This document shows, piece after piece, positions 1-5,183 of a stretch of 6,733 nt of DNA (positions are counted from its first letter, which is position 1; each line of letters begins with the position of its first letter). The stretch comes from Pseudomonadales bacterium (lineage in GTDB: Bacteria > Pseudomonadota > Gammaproteobacteria > Pseudomonadales > Azotimanducaceae). Location: assembly GCA_007128525.1 (NCBI GenBank), contig SKXG01000320.1, positions 1 to 6,733 of the forward strand. Direction: 5' to 3'. A program made the translations under genes and the position numbers. The notes beneath the pieces were generated by a model, which was not told the origin of the DNA, made no database searches, and saw only the letters and a program-made list of their open reading frames with translations.

Positions 1-128
1 ACAATGCGGTCGAACATCAGCATTGGCGGCAGCGGCAGTTGCGCGTTGCCGGGCCCGAATAGGTCCCCCTTGGCACAGCGGATCAGGTCCTCATACGGGT
101 AGCTGTTCTTTCTGTCTGCATCATCCAT
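1..128 (-). CDS. fabA: FabA, 3-hydroxydecanoyl-ACP dehydratase (N-terminal part, cut by window edge)
   Basis: FabA is the cytoplasmic dehydratase/isomerase of type II fatty acid synthesis. It dehydrates 3-hydroxyacyl-ACP and isomerises trans-2-decenoyl-ACP to the cis-3 form, which opens the oxygen-independent route to unsaturated fatty acids. The first 42 residues are visible, starting at the ATG at 128. They contain [19 protein letters not shown] followed by [13 protein letters not shown]. This matches, from memory, the E. coli FabA N-terminus (ESYTKEDLLASGRGELFG, then QLPAPNMLMMDRV). A purine-rich stretch, GGCGAAGAAC, precedes the ATG but is only a weak Shine-Dalgarno. The catalytic His and Asp lie beyond the left edge and cannot be checked. 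The gene has the same direction as ubiTUV, but a 185-bp gap suggests its own promoter. The related dehydratase FabZ is less likely, because the opening segment and MLM-DR motif are FabA-like. Confidence 0.88.
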   Translation of the reverse strand, partial: MDDADRKNSYPYEDLIRCAKGDLFGPGNAQLPLPPMLMFDRI

Positions 129-247
129 GTTCTTCGCCTGTACATGACCCTGGCAGGCACTGCATTCCTGACGCGCACTGGCCAGAGACGTTGCGTGCAA
201 TACCTGCCGTTTGTCGCGCCAACCGGGGCACGCTTTAAGAGGCGGCA

Positions 248-276
248 AAAATACACGGCTGGAACGCGTTGGGCAA
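248..276 (-). promoter_or_regulatory. Candidate sigma70 promoter for fabA
   Basis: On the minus strand, TTGCCC (271-276) and TATTTT (248-253) are separated by exactly 17 nt. Each hexamer matches the sigma70 consensus at 4 of 6 positions. Transcription would start near 241, giving a leader of roughly 113 nt before the fabA ATG at 128. The leader contains a short palindrome, TTGCGTGCAA (191-200). The rest of the 129-313 gap shows no further gene that I can support. I recognised no FadR or FabR operator. This is a pattern match only. Confidence 0.35.
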
Positions 277-313
277 ACCGGATTATGGGCGTGCAGTGCC
301 ATGGTACACGGAT

Positions 314-1312
314 CTATAGGGGGCCGCCCCCAAGCCGCACAGGCTCAGCAGACACCCAACGTGCGCCTTCCAAGCCATGATAGAAGCCATTGCAGTAGGG
401 CGCCGTCAGGCTATCGGCCTGCATTGTTTCCAGTGCCGCGCCGGGACTGAGTTTCCCGGTCAGGACCCCGGCCGCCGCTGACAGCGCGGTCATGGTCCCG
501 CGGGATTGGGGAGAGATCCGAAAATGGCTGATGCCCAGCTGCTGCAGATCCGGCAACAGGTCGATCAGATTCAGACAACCGTGAGACAGTGTCTGGATGC
601 CGTTCACCGTCAGGAAATCTTCGTCGTCGAGGGTGCGAACGGCCAGACCATCCGGATCCTGGTCACAGACAAACTGACAGTTGACCTTGTCCAGGCCGTG
701 GACACGGGCATGGTAGCAACGGGCCGACAGCGCCAGTGGCACACGCCCATGCACGTAGACCTCCAGGGACTGTTGCTGCGCCGCGGCTGCCGCGCCCAGC
801 GCCTCCAGGGCCGTCCTGGGCAGCTCCGGGGGCAGGCTGCAGTGATGGATACCCAGGTCTGCCAGAAATTGCAGACTGGCTTCGTTGTAGATGTTCAGGA
901 AGGGGCCGGCGCAGAAAGTGCCTGCTGCAACAGGCTCGCGCAGGGCCATCAATGCACTCAGATCGTTGACTTCCACCGTCAGCGCGCTTTCCTGTAGCAG
1001 CGGGCCAGTCGTTGTTTCATCGGCTTGGTGCAGGTCGCGGACCAGGGCGTGGATGGCCTGCTGCTCACGCCGGTTCATGACCAGCGCAAGCGTACTGAGG
1101 CGGACTGCCTTGCCAGCCCGCTGCAGACGCTCGATGACCGCCGGCAGGTGCGGATCAAAGAAGGGCTGGCGCTTGGAGCAGACCACCTCGCCCAGGTACA
1201 CAATGTCCACCGGCGCCTCATCGGCGATTCTGAAGTAGAAATCCCGCCAGTGCTCCGCTGGCCAGTTAAACAGTACCGGACCCAGCGTCAGCCTGGCTGC
1301 GTTCGCCGTCAT
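314..1312 (-). CDS. ubiV: UbiV, 4Fe-4S protein of oxygen-independent ubiquinone hydroxylation
   Basis: UbiV pairs with UbiU, and both are needed for O2-independent hydroxylation of the ubiquinone ring. The 332-residue product opens with LGPVLFNWP, then [41 protein letters not shown] and PYCNGFY. All are landmarks of UbiV (U32 family). The four cluster cysteines are present at C45, C199, C212 and C216. Their 13- and 4-residue spacings equal those of E. coli C180, C193 and C197. It is about 40 residues longer than E. coli UbiV, through a looser segment near residues 90-115 and a Gly/Pro-ending tail. I start at the ATG at 1312, not further upstream at 1537. The conserved N-terminus begins here, and the upstream reading frame lies inside ubiU. 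A GGGGG stretch a few bases upstream is a modest ribosome binding site. The gap from ubiU is 10 nt, so the two are co-transcribed. Confidence 0.95.
   Translation of the reverse strand: MTANAARLTLGPVLFNWPAEHWRDFYFRIADEAPVDIVYLGEVVCSKRQPFFDPHLPAVIERLQRAGKAVRLSTLALVMNRREQQAIHALVRDLHQADETTTGPLLQESALTVEVNDLSALMALREPVAAGTFCAGPFLNIYNEASLQFLADLGIHHCSLPPELPRTALEALGAAAAAQQQSLEVYVHGRVPLALSARCYHARVHGLDKVNCQFVCDQDPDGLAVRTLDDEDFLTVNGIQTLSHGCLNLIDLLPDLQQLGISHFRISPQSRGTMTALSAAAGVLTGKLSPGAALETMQADSLTAPYCNGFYHGLEGARWVSAEPVRLGGGPL
319..331. repeat. Short perfect inverted repeat at the 3' end of ubiV
   Basis: GGGGG-CCG-CCCCC can form a five-pair all-GC hairpin with a three-base loop, three bases before the ubiV stop codon in transcription order. 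No T tract follows on the minus strand (TATAGATCC), so it is not a standard intrinsic terminator. It may pause polymerase, protect the mRNA end, or simply reflect the Gly-Gly-Gly-Pro codons of the UbiV tail. Confidence 0.3.
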
Positions 1313-1322
1313 AGAGCCCCCA

Positions 1323-2342
1323 CTATTGCCAACGGCGCTGGTACGCGCCCTGGGTCTGGGTGCCGCCTTCGCTGAGCGCAGCCAGCGCCTGTACCGGCAT
1401 GGGCTGGCCCGCGCTGAGCGCGTCCAACGCCGCCCGGAACGCGCCGACCACCTGGCTGACATAAGCCCGGCTGCGCTGACGGCCTTCAATCTTGAAGCCC
1501 TGCACGCCGGCAGCGACCAAGGCCGGCAAAAGCGCATCGGCGTTCAGACTGACCGGGTCCTCAAACACATAGTCGGTGACAGTGCCGACCCGGAACCGGC
1601 CCTTGCACAGCGTCGGATACCCGGCCGGCTCGTCTGGCGCAAAGCGGTTGATGGTGAAATCACCCAGTCGCGACACCATGGCCGCCGGCTCGTCCCGGTA
1701 GCTGACATGACTGGCCGGAGAACAGACCCCCTGCATGTTGGGCGACTGGCCAGTGCAATAGGAGGACAGCGCACAACGGCCTTCCGCCATCACACAAAGT
1801 CCTCCATAGACAAATACTTCCGTTTCCACCGTCACCGCCTGCGTCAGTCGTTCAACTTCGGCCAGGGTCAGCACCCGGGGCAGTACCACCCGGCGCACAT
1901 TGAAGTGCCGCTGGTAAAACGCGATGGCTGCCGGATTCGACGCGCCTGCCTGCACCGACAGGTGCAACCTGAGGTCGGGATAGTGTTTGGCGGCATGCGC
2001 GGCCACGCCCAGATCGGCCACGATGGCCGCATCGACGCCAAGGTCATTGGCCAGAGCCAACGCATTGTGCCAAGGCGCCAGCCCACCGGCCCGGGCAAAG
2101 GTGTTGATGGCCAGAAACAGCTTGGCGCCACGAAACCTGGTATAGGCACGGGCATCTTGCAACTCACGCGGACTGAAGTTCAGACCCGGAAAATTCCGCG
2201 CATTGGTGTCATCCTGCAGGCCGACATAAATTGCATGGGCACCGGCATCGACCGCAGCGTGCAGTGCGGCTGGCGTCCCCGCTGGACACACCAGCTCGGA
2301 CCCTGTGCCCACCGACTCCGCTGATTGTCCGGGTTCAGACAT
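1323..2342 (-). CDS. ubiU: UbiU, 4Fe-4S partner of UbiV (peptidase U32 family)
   Basis: UbiU forms a heterodimer with UbiV for the O2-independent ring hydroxylations of ubiquinone synthesis; prephenate is the reported hydroxyl donor in E. coli. The 339-residue product begins the conserved domain at ELVCPAG (residues 17-23). It continues with YVGLQDDTNARNFPGLNF, SVQAGASNP, RVVLPRVL, GYPTLCKGR and FKIEGRQRS. It contains the U32 signature EVFVYGGLCVMAEGRCALS (175-193). The cluster cysteines C183, C190, C207 and C246 each sit 14 residues after the E. coli ligands C169, C176, C193 and C232. One extra cysteine, C196, lies inside the cluster region. The ATG at 2342 was chosen because AGGAGGT lies six bases upstream. 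The longer frame back to 2387 lies inside ubiT and lacks such a site. It overlaps the end of ubiT by 8 nt, suggesting translational coupling. Family members include tRNA/rRNA hydroxylases and RlhA, but the DDTNAR context fits UbiU. Confidence 0.96.
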   Translation of the reverse strand: MSEPGQSAESVGTGSELVCPAGTPAALHAAVDAGAHAIYVGLQDDTNARNFPGLNFSPRELQDARAYTRFRGAKLFLAINTFARAGGLAPWHNALALANDLGVDAAIVADLGVAAHAAKHYPDLRLHLSVQAGASNPAAIAFYQRHFNVRRVVLPRVLTLAEVERLTQAVTVETEVFVYGGLCVMAEGRCALSSYCTGQSPNMQGVCSPASHVSYRDEPAAMVSRLGDFTINRFAPDEPAGYPTLCKGRFRVGTVTDYVFEDPVSLNADALLPALVAAGVQGFKIEGRQRSRAYVSQVVGAFRAALDALSAGQPMPVQALAALSEGGTQTQGAYQRRWQ

Positions 2343-2982
2343 GCGCTGACCTCCTATGGCCGGTCTCACCGTGACCGATGTCAGCACCGGCGTTGGCAGA
2401 CGATCGCGGATCAGTGTTCCCGGTCAGATGGGTCACTGCCGACAATGCGGCAGCTGCCAGCCCGGAGCGTTTAAGCAACCACCACAGCTGTCGCCGCCCG
2501 AATCCGATGGGCCCGGACAACAGCCCGAAGCATTGATCAATCTCAGCCGCCAGCTGCATCTCTTCCGCATCCACGGCATTGCGCAGTGCCAGCACGGCCT
2601 GAGTGTCTCCGGCAATGCTGAGGGCGCGGCTGAAGAACAGCGCATCCCCGTCAAGCTGGCCATCGACCATCGCCACCAAATCCGGCAAGGCACCGCTAAC
2701 GCAGGCATCCCAGTCCGACGCATCCACTGCCGACACCCAGGCCAACGCCAGCGTCGGTGCCTGCTGTGATGGTCGCATCAAGAAACCCACGGGCAGATCT
2801 CTGGGCTTTAGCCAGAACCTGGACTCAGCATAGCGCCCCAGGCGGGTCGTCAGATCCGGGTGGCGTTGAATCAGTCTGGCAAAGCACGGTGACAGCACCG
2901 CTTCGCTGACACCGCGCAGATGCCGCGCACTGCGCCGGGCAAGTCGATTAGAGACCAGTGATGCCGGAAATAATGCACTCAT
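2335..2982 (-). CDS. ubiT: UbiT, SCP2-domain lipid-binding factor of the anaerobic ubiquinone pathway
   Basis: UbiT is the anaerobic counterpart of UbiJ. It binds hydrophobic ubiquinone intermediates through an SCP2 fold and is required for the O2-independent route together with UbiU and UbiV. The 215-residue product has a basic N-terminal region and an SCP2 domain at about residues 60-145. The most diagnostic part is LPDLVAMVDGQLDGDALFF, followed by SRALSIAGDTQAVLALRNA; E. coli UbiT has DPDTLFFQRRLVIEGDTELG. Sequence similarity outside this part is weak, which is normal for the family. A tail of about 50 residues (165-215) extends beyond the usual core. It starts with a Trp/Leu-rich stretch (RRQLWWLLKR) and ends in low-complexity Gly/Ser/His sequence, and its last codons overlap the start of ubiU. 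The ATG at 2982 is the only plausible start seen; its ribosome site is weak. It is first in the ubiTUV operon, facing the control region shared with ubiD. Confidence 0.9.
   Translation of the reverse strand: MSALFPASLVSNRLARRSARHLRGVSEAVLSPCFARLIQRHPDLTTRLGRYAESRFWLKPRDLPVGFLMRPSQQAPTLALAWVSAVDASDWDACVSGALPDLVAMVDGQLDGDALFFSRALSIAGDTQAVLALRNAVDAEEMQLAAEIDQCFGLLSGPIGFGRRQLWWLLKRSGLAAAALSAVTHLTGNTDPRSSANAGADIGHGETGHRRSAHV
2349..2355 (-). promoter_or_regulatory. Strong Shine-Dalgarno site of ubiU
   Basis: On the minus strand AGGAGGT lies six bases before the ubiU ATG at 2342. It is the best ribosome binding site in the operon and fixes the ubiU start. It sits within the last codons of ubiT, so ribosomes finishing ubiT would uncover it and could reinitiate on ubiU. 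Confidence 0.8.
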
Positions 2983-3045
2983 GTTGACCGCAGTCCGGGC
3001 TTCGAAAGCATGGCGCAGCTTCGCACAGCCCGGGAGGGCCGGGTC

Positions 3046-3059
3046 ATGATGCCCATCAA
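3046..3059. promoter_or_regulatory. Putative FNR/ANR (anaerobic regulator) binding box between ubiT and ubiD
   Basis: Read on the minus strand the site is TTGAT-GGGC-ATCAT, against the FNR/ANR consensus TTGAT-N4-ATCAA: nine of ten defined bases match. The only such match I found in the window lies in the divergent control region. By a rough uniform-base estimate a match this good is expected about 0.2 times in the whole window and below 0.01 times in this 132-bp region. Its centre (3052.5) is about 70 nt from the ubiT start and 62 nt from the ubiD start chosen here. Regulation of the E. coli ubiUV genes by FNR, and of the Pseudomonas counterparts by ANR, is my recollection of published work. 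FNR-type control here is an inference. Confidence 0.6.
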
Positions 3060-3081
3060 GGCCGGGCCCGGCATTTTCGTC

Positions 3082-3087
3082 TGTAGT
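3082..3087 (+). promoter_or_regulatory. Candidate -10 element for ubiD positioned for class II FNR activation
   Basis: TGTAGT matches the TATAAT consensus at four of six bases. A start of transcription seven bases downstream (about 3094) would put the FNR-like box centre at -41.5, the classical class II activator position. It would leave a leader of about 21 nt before the ATG at 3115. On the ubiT side I see no convincing -10 at the equivalent distance. The hexamer is weak by itself; the spacing is the main argument. Confidence 0.3.
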
Positions 3088-3114
3088 GCGCGCATGTTTG
3101 CCCAGCCCTCGCGC

Positions 3115-4611
3115 ATGCAGTCCCTGCCCGCGTTTCTGCGCTTTCTCGAGCGACAGGGCGAGCTGTGCCGTATTGACACGCCGGTGGCCACAGCGCTGGA
3201 GATGACAGAGATACAGCGGCGTGTACTTGCACAGCAGGGTCCGGCGCTGCTGTTTACGCAGCCGAAACTGCCAGACGGGCGCATCAGCCCGGTGCCCGTT
3301 GTGACCAATCTGTTCGGCACGGCCAAACGGGTGCGCTGGGGCCTGTCGCCCCGAGAAGAGACGGTGCAGCAGATCGCCGAACGGCTGGCCTGGCTGCGCC
3401 AGCCCGAAGCCGGCAATGGCCTGGCACAGACCCTGCGAGATGCGCCGCTGCGCGAGGTGCTGGCAATGCGTCCACGTCTGCAGCGCCGGGCGCCTGCTCA
3501 GCAGGTGGTGCTGCGTGGCGAGCAGATCGACCTGAGGTCATGGCCGATCATGCAGTGCTGGCCGGATGAACCCGCCCCTTTGCTGACCTGGCCAGCAGTC
3601 ATCACGCGGCCCCCGGATGATCCCCGGCCCACCGCCTGCAATGTCGGCATCTACCGGATGCAGGTGACCGGACCACGTACCGCGCTGGTGCGCTGGCTCG
3701 CGCATCGTGGCGGTGCCCAGCACTTTCAGGCCTGGCAGCGTCTGGGCAGGGACATGCCGATGGCCGTTGCAGTGGGTCTGGACCCCGGTACCCTGCTGTC
3801 AGCCGTCACACCGGTTCCGGAGACGCTGTCCGAATATCAGTATGCGGGTCTGCTGCGCCATGAACGTCTGGGTCTGGTCCGAGCCCGGACGGTTCCGATA
3901 CTGGTGCCCGCGGAAGCCGAGATCATTCTGGAAGGCTATGTATCGGCAACGGAGACAGCGCCGGAGGGTCCCTATGGCGACCACACCGGTTACTACAACG
4001 ACGTGGAACAGTTCCCAGTGTTTCATCTGACCGCGATCACCCATCGCCGGCAGCCCCACTATCTGTCGACCTTTACCGGCAGAGCACCTGACGAACCCGC
4101 CGTCATCAGCGGCGTCATGAACGACCTGGTCCTGCCGCTGTTGCGCAAGCAGTTTCCCGAAGTGGTCGACTTCTGGCTGCCGCCGGAAGCCTGCTCCTAC
4201 CGCATCGCTGTGGCCTCAATTCGCAAGCGCTATCCGGGTCAGGCCAGACGCCTGATGCTGGGTCTCTGGTCCTGGCTGCCGCAGTTCAGCTACACCAAGC
4301 TGCTGATTCTGGTTGATGATGACATCGACTGCCGCAGCTGGCATGACGTGATGTGGGCCGTCGCTACACGTATGGACGCATCGCGTGATCTGCTGCGGAT
4401 TGATGATACGCCCATCGATTATCTGGACTTCGCTTCGCCCAAGGCCGGTCTGGGCGGTAAGCTGGGCATTGACGCGACCCGCAAGCTGCCGCCGGAAACC
4501 GACCGGGCCTGGGGTCAGACATTGACAATGGACGCTGCGACCCGGCAGCGCATCGACGAACTGTGGCCAGAACTGGGGCTGCACTTCCCGGAGCCCACAT
4601 GCAACGGTTGA
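3115..4611 (+). CDS. ubiD: UbiD, prFMN-dependent 3-octaprenyl-4-hydroxybenzoate decarboxylase
   Basis: UbiD removes the carboxyl group of polyprenyl-4-hydroxybenzoate in ubiquinone synthesis, using prenylated FMN supplied by UbiX plus a divalent metal. The 498-residue product (E. coli: 497) aligns end to end. Landmarks are PALLFTQPK, PIMQCWPDEPAPLLTWP, NVGIYRMQ, RWLAHRGG, AVTPVPETLSEYQYAGLLR, ETAPEGPYGDHTGYY, STFTGRAPDEPAV and TPIDYLDFASP. By comparison with Fdc1, N176 and H197 would help bind metal. R181, E284 and D289 correspond to its Arg-Glu-Glu catalytic set (R173, E277, E282). The start is uncertain. The ATG at 3115 gives the family length and leaves the FNR-like box intergenic, but has no ribosome site. 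The ATG at 3046 has GGGAGG eight bases upstream yet adds 23 unconserved residues. The open frame reaches 3010. The gene overlaps ubiX by 13 nt, so the pair is an operon. Confidence 0.96.
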   Translation: MQSLPAFLRFLERQGELCRIDTPVATALEMTEIQRRVLAQQGPALLFTQPKLPDGRISPVPVVTNLFGTAKRVRWGLSPREETVQQIAERLAWLRQPEAGNGLAQTLRDAPLREVLAMRPRLQRRAPAQQVVLRGEQIDLRSWPIMQCWPDEPAPLLTWPAVITRPPDDPRPTACNVGIYRMQVTGPRTALVRWLAHRGGAQHFQAWQRLGRDMPMAVAVGLDPGTLLSAVTPVPETLSEYQYAGLLRHERLGLVRARTVPILVPAEAEIILEGYVSATETAPEGPYGDHTGYYNDVEQFPVFHLTAITHRRQPHYLSTFTGRAPDEPAVISGVMNDLVLPLLRKQFPEVVDFWLPPEACSYRIAVASIRKRYPGQARRLMLGLWSWLPQFSYTKLLILVDDDIDCRSWHDVMWAVATRMDASRDLLRIDDTPIDYLDFASPKAGLGGKLGIDATRKLPPETDRAWGQTLTMDAATRQRIDELWPELGLHFPEPTCNG

Positions 4612-5168
4612 TCCTGGGTATCAGCGGCGCATCCGGCGCCATCTATGGCCGACGCCTGCTGGAACTGACGCAGGCGCTGCCCGTGGAAACGCATCTGATT
4701 CTAACGGCATCAGCCGGCCGCACACTCAGTCACGAACTGGATCTGCAGCCTGAAAGGCTGGCGGAACTGGCTGATGTCTGGCATGACAACGAAAACGTCG
4801 GCGCCGGCCCGGCCAGCGGCAGCTTTCGGGCACTGGGCATGATCGTCGCACCCTGTTCGATTCGAACGCTCAGCGCCATTGCCTACAGCCAAGCTGCCAA
4901 CCTGCTGCAACGCAGCGCAGATGTCATGCTCAAGGAACGCCGCCCGCTGATTCTGCAGGTGCGGGAGACCCCACTGCATCTCGGCCACCTTCGCGCCATG
5001 ACACAAGCCACCGAGTGCGGCGCCATCATCGCACCACCGGTGCCCGCCTTCTATCAGCATCCGACCAGCCTTGACGACATGGTGACCCAGACCTGCGCCA
5101 GGCTGCTTGGTCTGGTCGGACTGGACACACCAGCGCTGCGCCGCTGGACTGGGCTGCCAGTAGGCTGA
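4599..5168 (+). CDS. ubiX: UbiX, flavin prenyltransferase making the UbiD cofactor
   Basis: UbiX joins a dimethylallyl group to reduced FMN, forming the prenylated flavin that activates UbiD; it does not itself decarboxylate. The 189-residue product has exactly the E. coli length and is close to it throughout. It has the FMN-binding loop GISGASGAIYG (7-17), GSFRALGMIVAPCSIRTLS (74-92), KERRPLILQVRETPLHLGH (112-130) and PPVPAFYQHP (146-155). K112, R122, E123, Y152 and R168 correspond to active-site residues described for Pseudomonas UbiX (K129, R139, E140, Y169, R185; constant offset of 17). The ATG at 4599 is preferred over 4563 because the conserved MQRLILGISGASG begins there. GGAG ends five bases upstream of it, inside the last ubiD codons. 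The overlap with ubiD suggests coupled translation of enzyme and cofactor synthase. A Pad1-type decarboxylase partner elsewhere is possible, but adjacency to UbiD settles the role. Confidence 0.97.
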   Translation: MQRLILGISGASGAIYGRRLLELTQALPVETHLILTASAGRTLSHELDLQPERLAELADVWHDNENVGAGPASGSFRALGMIVAPCSIRTLSAIAYSQAANLLQRSADVMLKERRPLILQVRETPLHLGHLRAMTQATECGAIIAPPVPAFYQHPTSLDDMVTQTCARLLGLVGLDTPALRRWTGLPVG

Positions 5169-5183
5169 GGCACTGCTGGTGGC
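5153..5183 (+). terminator. Possible hairpin at the convergent end of ubiX and the kinase-like gene
   Basis: Read as plus-strand RNA, GCTGCCAGTAG (5153-5163) pairs with CTGCTGGTGGC (5173-5183) across a nine-base loop. This gives an 11-pair stem including three G-U pairs. It spans the ubiX stop codon and the 14-base gap to the convergent gene. No T tract follows (TAATGCCC). On the minus strand the three wobbles become mismatches. It may act as a weak or Rho-assisted end for the ubiDX transcript; a true intrinsic terminator is not shown. Confidence 0.3.

Noticed and set aside
506..997. A 163-codon plus-strand frame opposite ubiV
   Set aside because: It is entirely antisense to ubiV, with no recognisable domain and no good ribosome site.
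1313..1537. N-terminal extension of the ubiV frame to an upstream ATG at 1537
   Set aside because: The added residues are Arg/Ala-rich out-of-frame translation of ubiU. The conserved UbiV N-terminus begins at the ATG at 1312.
1648..1662. TTGAT-GGTGA-AATCA as another FNR-type site
   Set aside because: The spacer is five bases, the second half-site is imperfect, and it lies inside ubiU.
1326..2324. A 332-codon open frame on the plus strand, opposite ubiU
   Set aside because: It is an antisense shadow of a confidently identified gene in GC-rich DNA. Its translation has no recognisable motif and is rich in Arg, Gln and His, typical of antisense frames.
2343..2387. Upstream ATG at 2387 as the ubiU start
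   Set aside because: The ATG at 2342 has AGGAGGT six bases upstream, and the added 15 residues have no UbiU counterpart.
2533..2542. TTGATCAATC as another FNR-type site
   Set aside because: The half-sites lack the four-base spacer and the motif lies inside the ubiT coding sequence.
2969..2974. AATAAT as a -10 for ubiD on the plus strand
   Set aside because: No -35-like hexamer lies at 16-18 bases upstream, and it falls within the first codons of ubiT. It was too weak to annotate.
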